This document shows, in pieces, positions 53,297 to 60,887 of a DNA stretch of 64,000 bases. A program made the position numbers and the translations under genes. The notes below the pieces were generated by a model. That model saw only the letters and a list, made by a program, of their open reading frames with translations. It was not told where the DNA came from and searched no databases. Positions within the stretch are counted from its first letter, which is position 1. Every line of letters begins with the position of its first letter. The stretch is from Flavobacteriales bacterium UBA2669 (GTDB lineage Bacteria; Bacteroidota; Bacteroidia; Flavobacteriales_E; Vicingaceae), in the NCBI GenBank assembly GCA_002359215.1, contig DEMN01000009.1, positions 21,002-85,001 on the forward strand, in the 5' to 3' direction.

Positions 53297-53535
53297 TATT
53301 CCGTTAGTTTATAGTTTTTCAACATGTTTAAAAAGTCATAAAGATCTTTTTCTACTGTATTTTTATCAATCATGTATTCTTTCAAAATATAATCCAAAAT
53401 TTCCAGTTCCGATTTTTCTTCCTGTAGCATTTGGATAATTTCTTGTCCTATGGGATTTACTGAATAAGAATCTCCCGAAGATGGATTGAAGAGGAAACCC
53501 GAATCACTGATAGCTACATTTTTTCTTACTTTCAT
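53296..53535 (-). CDS. PqqD-like RRE protein, first gene of operon
   Basis: This 79-residue protein has the PqqD fold pattern: VAISDSGFLFNPSSGDSYSV near 8-27, NPIGQEIIQMLQEEKSELEIL near 28-48, and DKNTVEKDLYDFLNMLKNYKL near 57-77. PqqD domains (RiPP recognition elements) bind the leader of a peptide precursor and hand it to modifying enzymes, so this gene marks the operon as possibly peptide-modifying. It has no N-terminal signal. No short precursor peptide gene was found beside it; the protein may itself bind a precursor encoded elsewhere. One base overlaps the ATP-grasp start. Confidence 0.85.
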   Translation of the reverse strand: MKVRKNVAISDSGFLFNPSSGDSYSVNPIGQEIIQMLQEEKSELEILDYILKEYMIDKNTVEKDLYDFLNMLKNYKLTE

Positions 53536-53713
53536 ATGGTTTAATTTTATTGATTAATAATGTCTCATGAAACTCACAAAATAATTCTGTTATTGTTTTT
53601 ATCAGATTCTATTTTGTATATCGCATAATTATATAGTTTTATGTAAATAACTAAATTTTCTTTGTATTTGACATTAAAACACCAAAAGCAAAATGTTTAG
53701 TTTATACTTTTTT

Positions 53714-53733
53714 GACATTAATGTGTAAAATTT
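53714..53733 (-). promoter_or_regulatory. Operator-like box 1 upstream of PqqD operon
   Basis: GACATTAATGTG (with the 10-base palindrome ACATTAATGT) runs directly into AATGTGTAAAATTT at 53720-53733. The latter 14-mer recurs exactly at 53806-53819. A further TTTGACATTA copy lies at about 53667-53676. Confidence 0.5.
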
Positions 53734-53770
53734 CGATTTATTCTAAATTCTAAGGTGCTAAATTAGAACA

Positions 53771-53788
53771 ACAACTAATATTAGTTGT
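53771..53788. promoter_or_regulatory. 18-base perfect palindrome (ACAACTAATATTAGTTGT)
   Basis: The palindrome lies 35 bases after the AraC gene stop, in the 287-base gap before the PqqD-like gene. There is no T-run downstream on the minus strand, so an operator is as likely as a terminator. Confidence 0.55.
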
Positions 53789-53805
53789 CATACAATTTTA
53801 AATAA

Positions 53806-53819
53806 AATGTGTAAAATTT
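53806..53819 (-). promoter_or_regulatory. Operator-like box 2 (AATGTGTAAAATTT)
   Basis: Exact direct repeat of 53720-53733, 86 bases apart (about eight DNA turns). Direct-repeat boxes are the normal binding arrangement for AraC-type regulators, and the araC-like gene begins beside it. Confidence 0.5.
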
Positions 53820-53822
53820 TGT

Positions 53823-54410
53823 TTAAAGGATATTCTCCAAAGGAATTCGCTCTACTGGAGCTCCATTTTTATACTGCGAAACTGTAAAACCAGTTGTTTT
53901 TTTAAATTGATTACTCAAGTATTGAACACTACTGTAACCCAGCATATAAGAAATTTCACTCAAAGTATACTCACTATTTAATATCAATTCTTTGGCTCTT
54001 TCTATTTTTAAAAGAATCAAGTATTTTTCAAGTGTCATATTTGTTACTAAAGAAAACACCTTGCTTAATTTATCGTAAGGGACTTGTACCCGATCACTAA
54101 TATAATCGGAATTTCGAATCAATGAACTCATATTGTTGGAATGATGAATCAGTTCAATAGCAGCTACTTTTATATTTTCTACTAAGGATTCATTAGCATC
54201 GGTTACTACCGTAAAGCCTAATTCCGAAAATCCTTTTTCAATCTCAAAAGTTTGAATTTTTTGTGGATCGTAGGTCAATGTTACTTCTCCCAATCTTGCT
54301 TTTTTTAGCTCCACCCCCTCTATTCCATCAAAATATAAGCTCACCAATTTTAAACAGCTTTTCGACAGCATATTACGAAGGAGGTATTTTTCAGTAATCC
54401 AATCTTGCAT
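53823..54410 (-). CDS. AraC family regulator with HMA-like N-terminal domain
   Basis: This 195-residue regulator has an N-terminal HMA-like (ferredoxin-like) domain (about 9-65, LVSLYFDGIEGVELKKA, LGEVTLTYDP, FSELGFTVV) followed by a linker helix and an AraC/XylS DNA-binding domain (about 95-187, with LNSEYTLSEISYMLGYSSVQYLSNQF in two parts). Related Flavobacterial regulators carry a metal-type C-x-x-C in the first domain; here only one Cys (SKSCLKL) remains, so metal sensing is doubtful. The ATG at 54410 is chosen over a TTG two codons upstream. It lies upstream of the PqqD operon on the same strand and probably controls it through the repeated boxes in the gap. Confidence 0.85.
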   Translation of the reverse strand: MQDWITEKYLLRNMLSKSCLKLVSLYFDGIEGVELKKARLGEVTLTYDPQKIQTFEIEKGFSELGFTVVTDANESLVENIKVAAIELIHHSNNMSSLIRNSDYISDRVQVPYDKLSKVFSLVTNMTLEKYLILLKIERAKELILNSEYTLSEISYMLGYSSVQYLSNQFKKTTGFTVSQYKNGAPVERIPLENIL

Positions 54411-54543
54411 AAACAAAAGTTGAGAATCAATAATTAAAAATAGGAAATTATAAATAAAAAGTATTTTTCTTCATCTTTTATAAAAAATTAACATTAAAAA
54501 TTGAATTACGAAAAAGGCTTTTTTTGTGATTATTAGAATTATT

Positions 54544-55077
54544 TTATTCCATCGCTTCACTCACCACACCATCTTTCCAAGTAGCGGTTTGTTCTTTAAG
54601 TTCGTTTAGCTTTGGGAAGAGTTTTCCTGAAAAATCGCTTAAGGGTTGGTATAGTAATGATGTTGATTTTACTTCGCTTTCTATAAATGAAACTTCATTA
54701 TCAACAGTATTTATCAGATTTAAAATTATACTAATAATAAGTCCAAACTTCATCATTCCAAAAACCATTCCTGCAATTCTGTTTACTATACCTAAAGCAA
54801 CCATTTTAACCACTCTCTCTAGCATTTTAGCAATAAAAAAAACAAAAATTACTATAGCTATAAACGTTACTATAAAAGACAGTAAAGGCATTATTTCTGG
54901 TGAAATATTAAATGCTTTACTTAAATATTCAGCTGAATATGAAGAGAAATTAATACCTCCCCAAACACCTAACACCAACGCTACCAAAGAGGCTATTTCT
55001 ATAACAAATCCTTTACGAAACCCTTTATAAGCTCCCCAGATTAATGGAATAACAATTATGATGTCCAAATAGTTCAT
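54544..55077 (-). CDS. CvpA family membrane protein
   Basis: This 177-residue inner-membrane protein has four hydrophobic helices (about 1-20, 22-45, 61-85, 98-125) and the CvpA start MNYLDIIIVIPLIWGAYKGFRKGF in two parts, with the conserved GxxKGFxxG. CvpA proteins are linked to colicin V production, purine metabolism and envelope stress, with unclear mechanism. ATG at 55077 is preferred over an in-frame TTG three codons upstream. It follows the phosphate genes at a 108-base distance and may be transcribed separately. Confidence 0.88.
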   Translation of the reverse strand: MNYLDIIIVIPLIWGAYKGFRKGFVIEIASLVALVLGVWGGINFSSYSAEYLSKAFNISPEIMPLLSFIVTFIAIVIFVFFIAKMLERVVKMVALGIVNRIAGMVFGMMKFGLIISIILNLINTVDNEVSFIESEVKSTSLLYQPLSDFSGKLFPKLNELKEQTATWKDGVVSEAME

Positions 55078-55185
55078 ATCAGCCAAATTAGTTGAAAAAT
55101 GTATTACTAATTAATGGCCAACTAAGGAGTTATTAAAGGTAAAGTGTTTATTTTGCAGAAAGTTTTTGATATCTATACTATCAAC

Positions 55186-56877
55186 TTATATCTCTCCAAC
55201 TACTCCTTCTGTTACATTAATAACATGGTCTCCAACTTTTTCTAAAGAGTTAAATATATCGTTGTAAATAGCAGCATTTTTAAAATTATATGCTCCCTGC
55301 TCTACATTTTTGAAATGTTCTTTTCGTAATTTTTTTCTAAATGAATTAAGTTTTTGTTCGGCTTCAACCGCCTCTTTTTTACTTACTAAAGCGTAGTTAG
55401 TTTTAAGGTTTTTATTCATTACCACCAAGGTCTCATCCAAAATTCCAAACATTTCTACAATGTTTTTTCTTTGGTCAGGAGTAAACCAAATTTTCTCCTC
55501 AAATTTTCTCTCCAACACTTTAGATATCTGATAAAAAATATCGCCAATTCGTTCTAAATCTCCAATTATACTTAACATTCCTCTAATCTGAATAGAAGAT
55601 TCTTCACTCATTTCTCGTTGTGAAATCTTAGCCAAATAATCGGCAACATCTCTCTCTATATTATCGGTTATATCTTCATATTTTTTAATCTTTTCGAGCA
55701 GCTTATAAACATTTTTAGGATTTTGCTCTAATAATAAAGTAGCGGTATGCTCTTTCATTCGGTGGGTTAACTTACCAAACTTAGCAATTTCTTTTTGGGC
55801 TTCAACTATAGACATCTCAGGAGTAGCCATTATTCCTGTACTGATGTGTTCTAGCCTAAATTCTTCATCCGTCTCTCCTCTAGATTTAATTGTTTTGGTA
55901 GCTAATCTTACTAATTGAGGAATAAACCAAACCATAATAGCAACATTAACAATATTATATCCCGAATGAAATAATGCAATACCTATTGGTGCTCCTAAGG
56001 AAGCATAAATAGAATCTGTATGGAAAAGGTTGGTTGTAATATTATCTAGCATATCAACTATTGGAAAAACAGAAAGTGCAATTACCATCCATATTAATCC
56101 AAAAATATTTACTAATGAATGAATACGAGCTGAACGTTTAGCAAATACGTTACCTGAAACTGAAGCAATTTCTGTATTAATAGTTCTCCCAAAATTTTGT
56201 CCTAACACTAACGGAATAGCTACCTCAAAAGAAATAATTCCATTAAAACAAAGTACTTGTGTAAACACTATTGATGCACTAGATGATTGCAAAATTAAAG
56301 TTAGAAAAACACCTATTAATACAAAAAATACATTACTAAAAAAGCCTAAAGATGTTTCTTGAAATGATGAGAAAACAGTATCAATTCCATTTAAATTAGG
56401 TACACTATTAATAAGTTCTGAAAGCCCTAAAAACAACAGTGCTAATCCAAAAATAAGTTCACCAACATATTTTAACTTGTTTTTTCCTGAAAAAATTAAA
56501 GGTGTACCTATGGCAAAGATGATTAGATATATAAAAGAAAAATCAGCATTAAAACCAAAAATAGAAACTAACCAAGAAATTACAGTTGTCCCTATATTTG
56601 CTCCAAGCATTATACTCACCGATTCTGCAAGTGTAATAAGTCCTGTATTAACAAAACTTACCGCCATTACCGTTGTAGAAGAAGATGAAAAAATTAATGA
56701 TGTTATGATAAACCCAGCAATAATGCCTAAAAAATGATTTTTAGTCATTAAGTTAAACATTTGCTTTAAAAATGAGCCAAAAGACTTTTGGACACTTTCA
56801 CTCATGGTTTTAATACCAAAAATAAACAAGCCTAACGCTCCAATAATTCTTAATGAATCTATAAATGAAATTTCCAT
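55186..56877 (-). CDS. Na/Pi cotransporter family protein with PhoU domain
   Basis: This 563-residue transporter has two inverted Na/Pi-cotransporter repeats in the membrane part (about 1-325), with FSSSSTTVMAVSF near 64-76 and ILQSSSASIVFTQ near 194-206 as the paired QSS-type substrate motifs. A cytoplasmic PhoU-like helical domain (about 350-560) follows. It moves phosphate with sodium. It is the fourth gene in a run with a phosphate-type porin and a PiT-like permease, 34 bases after the latter. Confidence 0.92.
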   Translation of the reverse strand: MEISFIDSLRIIGALGLFIFGIKTMSESVQKSFGSFLKQMFNLMTKNHFLGIIAGFIITSLIFSSSSTTVMAVSFVNTGLITLAESVSIMLGANIGTTVISWLVSIFGFNADFSFIYLIIFAIGTPLIFSGKNKLKYVGELIFGLALLFLGLSELINSVPNLNGIDTVFSSFQETSLGFFSNVFFVLIGVFLTLILQSSSASIVFTQVLCFNGIISFEVAIPLVLGQNFGRTINTEIASVSGNVFAKRSARIHSLVNIFGLIWMVIALSVFPIVDMLDNITTNLFHTDSIYASLGAPIGIALFHSGYNIVNVAIMVWFIPQLVRLATKTIKSRGETDEEFRLEHISTGIMATPEMSIVEAQKEIAKFGKLTHRMKEHTATLLLEQNPKNVYKLLEKIKKYEDITDNIERDVADYLAKISQREMSEESSIQIRGMLSIIGDLERIGDIFYQISKVLERKFEEKIWFTPDQRKNIVEMFGILDETLVVMNKNLKTNYALVSKKEAVEAEQKLNSFRKKLRKEHFKNVEQGAYNFKNAAIYNDIFNSLEKVGDHVINVTEGVVGEI

Positions 56878-56911
56878 CTCTTTGTTTCTTTGCTAAAAAA
56901 TTAAATTTGTT

Positions 56912-58030
56912 TTACCAACCAAAATATACCACCAGTTCTTGTTGAATATTTTCGTTTACTGCAATTGCCAACATTACAGAAATAATTAAACCTAAAGTGG
57001 CATATCCTAAATCTTTAAAAATCATTTTTACCGTTCCTAATAAAGTTTTATCGGCATCAGTACTTTTAGAAAGCATCATGGCTAATTCTCTACCTCCTAA
57101 TAAACCTAAAAATATCCAAGTAGTACTCATAGGTATATTACTCCACTCTTTGAATACAAACAAAATAAAAGTATAAACTAAATCTATAATACTTGCTGAT
57201 CTTACATCTACTGTTTGAGATTTTTCGGTAATAATTTTTTGAATTTTATCTCCTCTCATATAGAACAACACGCCTAATCCAAAGAAAATAAACGAAGCAA
57301 ACACTACAAAATCTACTAAAGTTAAACTCCTGTTTAGGTAAATAGCAATATTTGCAGCATCATGTGTGATCCACATACTCCATAACCAACCGCTAATAAG
57401 CCATTGTGCTACTCTCCAAGCAGGGTGAGGCTCTCCTTTTACTATTTTTTTTATTACTCCTGCCAATAGATACCAAGTGATCATTGCTACTGTAAATGCT
57501 AAGAAATAACCCATTAAACTTTTTTGAGCCACACCAATAATACCATCAGCACTAGAACTAAAACAGCTTAACAACATAAAAGTTGTTGAAACAGGCATTC
57601 TCATTCGAGTAATTAACAACAATACAACAGGGGCAATAATTTGTAAAAAGTGAAATTGTGTTGGCGATTCTGAAAAACCTTTAGATGCTAATCTTTGGAA
57701 AGATACATCTCCATCATAAATTATCCAACTATACAATACCGTTGCTACAAAGATACCTCCAATATACAGCCATAATTTCCACCATTTAACATTTGCATTA
57801 GATGCTATGAATGTTCCTATAGTTTGTATGGAATCATTAGCAATTGCAGAATAACCTGCAAACATAAAACCTATCCACATAGCTATTTTCGGATAAGGAT
57901 AAAATATAGCGCCTATAACTACAAAAGCCGCTAATAACCTTAAAAATGTTTTTTCTTGAAGACCAAATAAAATAAGTGACTCGTATCTTTTTTCTCCAAT
58001 AAGTTGTGATGCTAAACTAATTTTTGCCAT
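56912..58030 (-). CDS. PiT-like inorganic phosphate permease
   Basis: This 372-residue protein has about nine to ten membrane helices and two PiT-type repeats: AGYSAIANDSIQTIGTFIAS near 58-77 and WITHDAANIAIYLNR near 224-238, counterparts of the GANDxxN motifs. MPVSTTFMLLSC and PMSTTWIFLGLLGG match the PxSTT turn of PiT carriers. It is divergent from canonical PiT proteins, and the phosphate role is supported by its neighbours (porin upstream, Na/Pi cotransporter downstream). Confidence 0.8.
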   Translation of the reverse strand: MAKISLASQLIGEKRYESLILFGLQEKTFLRLLAAFVVIGAIFYPYPKIAMWIGFMFAGYSAIANDSIQTIGTFIASNANVKWWKLWLYIGGIFVATVLYSWIIYDGDVSFQRLASKGFSESPTQFHFLQIIAPVVLLLITRMRMPVSTTFMLLSCFSSSADGIIGVAQKSLMGYFLAFTVAMITWYLLAGVIKKIVKGEPHPAWRVAQWLISGWLWSMWITHDAANIAIYLNRSLTLVDFVVFASFIFFGLGVLFYMRGDKIQKIITEKSQTVDVRSASIIDLVYTFILFVFKEWSNIPMSTTWIFLGLLGGRELAMMLSKSTDADKTLLGTVKMIFKDLGYATLGLIISVMLAIAVNENIQQELVVYFGW

Positions 58031-58051
58031 CTGTTAATATGCTTTAATAAA

Positions 58052-58807
58052 TTATTTTCTATAAGTTAATACCTTGGGTTTTATATAAAAGAAAATCAAT
58101 AATACTGCTACTATTGGAGCAACAACATGATTTAATAAAACAAAAAGAATCGATTGGTCTGCAATAGTTTTATTTCCTAATAAATCATAGAATAAATACC
58201 CAAAAGGATTTAAAGCAGAAGTATTAGCAAAGAATGCTGTCGCAGCAAAAAGAACAGTATAAAAAACACTTAAATATATCGTGCCTGCCAATTGTTTTGA
58301 TTTAAACAATACCCTAATCATATAAAATCCATAACATAAAATAGAAGCAGATGCAGCATTTATAAAAATCAATAGAGCATTATCTCCCATATTTATCAAT
58401 TGCAAATTTTCAATTTGAACATTGGTAGTAAGTTTATTTATTGAATTAAAAATTAATACCCCTAAAAAAGCACCTATAATTTGAGCTGGGATTTTGTGTA
58501 ATAAAATATATGGATTTCTTCTTCTTAACGAAGTAATTAAAGTAATAAAAGGAATAATATGAATTCTATAAGTATGAAAAGGAATATAAACTGCTGCAAA
58601 AAATGTTAATCCGATAGAAAAAGATAACATGATATAATCTGTATGAAATTTTTCTGATAAGTATCTGCTGATAAAAATAAAATATAATGCAGAAAAAATA
58701 GTTGATGCAATTAACTCTGCAATTGCATTTAAAAAAACTGTTCTCGATTTTAATTTATTTTTTAAAACCTGTCTCTTACTTTCTGATTTACTTATGGTTG
58801 CCTCCAT
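58052..58807 (-). CDS. Aquaporin-fold (MIP-like) protein with altered NPA motifs
   Basis: This 251-residue protein has six hydrophobic helices and the MIP layout. TM1 carries a Glu (AIAELIASTIFSALYFIF near 29-46); the first half-loop reads RIHIIPFIT where aquaporins have GxHxNPAVT, followed by YILLHKIPAQIIGAFLGVLIF with the AQxxGA pattern. The second half-loop reads SALNPFGYLFYDLL in place of GxSxNPAR. Both NPA boxes are thus changed (IPF and NPF) and the selectivity Arg is lost. It is placed between a porin and a phosphate permease, so it may conduct something other than water or glycerol. MIP assignment is by pattern only. Confidence 0.6.
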   Translation of the reverse strand: MEATISKSESKRQVLKNKLKSRTVFLNAIAELIASTIFSALYFIFISRYLSEKFHTDYIMLSFSIGLTFFAAVYIPFHTYRIHIIPFITLITSLRRRNPYILLHKIPAQIIGAFLGVLIFNSINKLTTNVQIENLQLINMGDNALLIFINAASASILCYGFYMIRVLFKSKQLAGTIYLSVFYTVLFAATAFFANTSALNPFGYLFYDLLGNKTIADQSILFVLLNHVVAPIVAVLLIFFYIKPKVLTYRK

Positions 58808-58889
58808 TTCAAAACTTGCTTATTATCTTTATTTTATTAACTCAAAAGTAAGTTGGGTTTTTATCTCTAATGTTAAGTTAACGTTAACT

Positions 58890-60104
58890 TTAAAAATGAA
58901 TATCAATTTGTAGCCTACTCATTAATCCTCCTGTAGTAAAATTGTCTGATGTAGCATAACTTATATCAGATTGTACTTTCAACTTATGTCCAGACAAATA
59001 TTTTGACAACCCTAATGTATATTGACTTGTTACATCATTTCCAGTAATTTCTTTTATATAATCAATTTGTGTAACCCTTCCTGACAACTCCCAATTTGAC
59101 TTAAACAAATAGCCCATTTGCAAGTTTATTCCTTTGCCTACATTTACAACATCACCCGTCAATGTTCCATCGTCATTTATTGCTTCAGGATAATCAGCTT
59201 CTCTTTGAGCGTATTCTACCATCAATGAAAATCCTTTATATTTTAACATAGCATCAATAAATAAAGTATGAATATCTGTTTCATATAATCCTATATCATT
59301 AACCATATAATTTCCTAAATTACTTTTTGTTTTAACAGCGTTATCATTCATATCATAAGTTCCAGCAATAGACAATTTTACTTTATCTTCCCTTACTAAA
59401 TCACCCCCTGTATAGTCTCCTTTCTTAGAAAACCCTCCAAAAGGTAAAAACTCAACTCTATAGGTATATTGATACCCCCCAAGATTACCAGAAGTAATAT
59501 TTCTTCCTTCTCCCTGAGAAAAAGCAACTATTTCTCTAACTAAAAATGTACTCCCTATTTTAAAATGATGTCTCAATTGAACTCCCATATCTCTATCTAT
59601 ATTAAAAGCACTATTTAACATAGATCTATCAACAAATTGCAAATCTCCTGATGAAACCACTCGTTCTCTATTTCCTGGCAATTTGGTTTGACCCATCCAC
59701 AAAACAAAATTTTTATAAAAATTCCATTTTAACAATGCATCAAATATATATCTTGGAGAATTGCTGGTATATTGATTTGTTCCCGACATATCTCTGTTAC
59801 TCAAACCTAACTCTAACTTATATTCCAATTTAGGGCTGTAAGCAAACCCATCAAACTTCAACCTAGCTCTTCTAATTAAAAAATTAGAACTTCCATCCCT
59901 AAAATTTCCTTTATCATCTATATCCCACTCACCTATATACAATGTTTGAAACCTTGCCCCTACCTTCATACTCCATGAACTATCAGTAGCTACAACATTA
60001 TATATTCCTTTACCAAACTTACCATTCGTTACTTCTTGCGAAAAACCCAATACACCTAAATAAAGCGTTACAACAAATGTTAATATTAATTTAATACTGT
60101 TCAT
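58890..60104 (-). CDS. OprO/OprP-like phosphate-selective porin
   Basis: This 404-residue outer-membrane porin has a signal peptide (about 1-22, ending GFSQ) and many amphipathic strands, beginning GARFQTLYIGEW and RRARLKFDGFAYSPKLEYKLELG in two parts, with FVLWMGQTKLPGNRERVVSS near 133-152 and a C-terminal aromatic (RLQIDIHF). These segments match the OprO/OprP family, which takes up phosphate or pyrophosphate in Pseudomonas. It is the first gene of the phosphate block, 82 bases before the MIP-like gene, with an exact promoter box. Confidence 0.9.
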   Translation of the reverse strand: MNSIKLILTFVVTLYLGVLGFSQEVTNGKFGKGIYNVVATDSSWSMKVGARFQTLYIGEWDIDDKGNFRDGSSNFLIRRARLKFDGFAYSPKLEYKLELGLSNRDMSGTNQYTSNSPRYIFDALLKWNFYKNFVLWMGQTKLPGNRERVVSSGDLQFVDRSMLNSAFNIDRDMGVQLRHHFKIGSTFLVREIVAFSQGEGRNITSGNLGGYQYTYRVEFLPFGGFSKKGDYTGGDLVREDKVKLSIAGTYDMNDNAVKTKSNLGNYMVNDIGLYETDIHTLFIDAMLKYKGFSLMVEYAQREADYPEAINDDGTLTGDVVNVGKGINLQMGYLFKSNWELSGRVTQIDYIKEITGNDVTSQYTLGLSKYLSGHKLKVQSDISYATSDNFTTGGLMSRLQIDIHF

Positions 60105-60157
60105 CTATGTTTACTTATTGTTAAATATCTATTACTTTTAAAACCTTAAATTTGAGA

Positions 60158-60165
60158 CAAAAGTA
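60158..60165 (-). promoter_or_regulatory. Promoter of porin and phosphate block (TACTTTTG)
   Basis: Exact TAnnTTTG on the reverse strand, 54 bases before the porin start. No Pho box was recognised. Confidence 0.6.
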
Positions 60166-60246
60166 TCGTTTGGATTCATTATCTATATTAACCAAATAAA
60201 AAAGTAATGTTATGTTAATGTTAAGCAACTTAATTTATCATTAACA

Positions 60247-60280
60247 AAAAAGCCTCTGATATTTCTATCAGAGGCTTTTT
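60247..60280 (-). terminator. Terminator of tRNA-Cys
   Basis: AAGCCTCTGATA and its inverse form a stem over a 4-base loop with a T-run on the minus-strand 3' side, directly after the tRNA-Cys gene in its reading direction. Confidence 0.9.
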
Positions 60281-60286
60281 ATTTAG

Positions 60287-60357
60287 AGGTCCCGAGCGGA
60301 TTCGAACCGCTGTACAAGGTTTTGCAGACCTCTGCCTAACCGCTCGGCCACAGGACC
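60287..60357 (-). tRNA. tRNA-Cys (anticodon GCA)
   Basis: The reverse strand folds as a 71-base tRNA: acceptor GGTCCTG with CGGGACC, D arm GCCGAGCGGTTAGGC, anticodon stem GAGGT/ACCTT with loop CTGCAAA (anticodon GCA), T arm with GCGGTTCGAATCCGC, and discriminator T, the normal base for Cys. Confidence 0.95.
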
Positions 60358-60375
60358 TTTTTTTTAAGGTGAGTG

Positions 60376-60383
60376 CAAATTTA
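60376..60383 (-). promoter_or_regulatory. Promoter of tRNA-Cys (TAAATTTG)
   Basis: Exact TAnnTTTG on the reverse strand, 18 bases before the tRNA, with TTG at 60404-60406 about 20 bases upstream. Confidence 0.7.
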
Positions 60384-60447
60384 ATATATTTTTTCTTACA
60401 CACCAACTAATAAGTAAACACAATTAATTTGTCATTGATAAAATGTT

Positions 60448-60455
60448 TAACTTTG
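60448..60455 (+). promoter_or_regulatory. Promoter of His-rich gene / TonB receptor unit (TAACTTTG)
   Basis: Exact TAnnTTTG with TTTG at 60428-60431, 16 bases upstream. The box ends 10 bases before the ATG, so the leader would be at most a few bases. Confidence 0.65.
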
Positions 60456-60465
60456 CACTTCATTT

Positions 60466-60792
60466 ATGAATTGCATAAAACAACATATCAGTCTATTACT
60501 TGTTATTGCTATTTCCTACGCTTATTTAGGAAGAACGGTTCACGAATTATTTTTTCATCACGAAGGGGTACATTGTGATGCAAAAACAGAAAAACACTTT
60601 CACCATGTTGAACATGAACAAGAAGATTTAGTTTGTACGTTCAACTTCTCTGCTTCTTCAGAAGCAAGTGATAAAAACCACCATTTCTTTAGTTTCTTAA
60701 ATGAAAAAACAATTATTAGTGAATATTTAACTGTTTTTATTAATAAAAACATTGATAAAAATACACCTCTCAGAGGACCACCTACCGCTTAA
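60466..60792 (+). CDS. His-rich small envelope protein before TonB receptor
   Basis: This 108-residue protein has an N-terminal hydrophobic helix or signal (about 7-25). A His-, Glu- and Cys-rich stretch follows (28-60: HELFFHHEGVHCD, HFHHVEHEQEDLVC) that could bind transition metal, then NHHFF. The end TPLRGPPTA is typical of a set of Bacteroidota proteins encoded just upstream of TonB-dependent receptors. Its role is unknown; a periplasmic metal chaperone or sensor is a reasonable guess. It lies 95 bases before the receptor gene with a hairpin between. Confidence 0.72.
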   Translation: MNCIKQHISLLLVIAISYAYLGRTVHELFFHHEGVHCDAKTEKHFHHVEHEQEDLVCTFNFSASSEASDKNHHFFSFLNEKTIISEYLTVFINKNIDKNTPLRGPPTA

Positions 60793-60835
60793 TTCATCCC
60801 GATTTTTCGGCACTTTAAAAATCAATATTTTTTAT

Positions 60836-60863
60836 GTTCTAATAGCAATATTACTGTTAGAAC
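60836..60863 (+). other. Hairpin in leader of TonB receptor gene
   Basis: GTTCTAATAG pairs with CTGTTAGAAC (one G-U pair) over an 8-base loop, 24 bases upstream of the receptor ATG. No T-run follows. It may modulate expression between the His-rich gene and the receptor; no known riboswitch class was recognised. Confidence 0.4.
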
Positions 60864-60887
60864 TAATTCACAATTAATTCAATCAAA

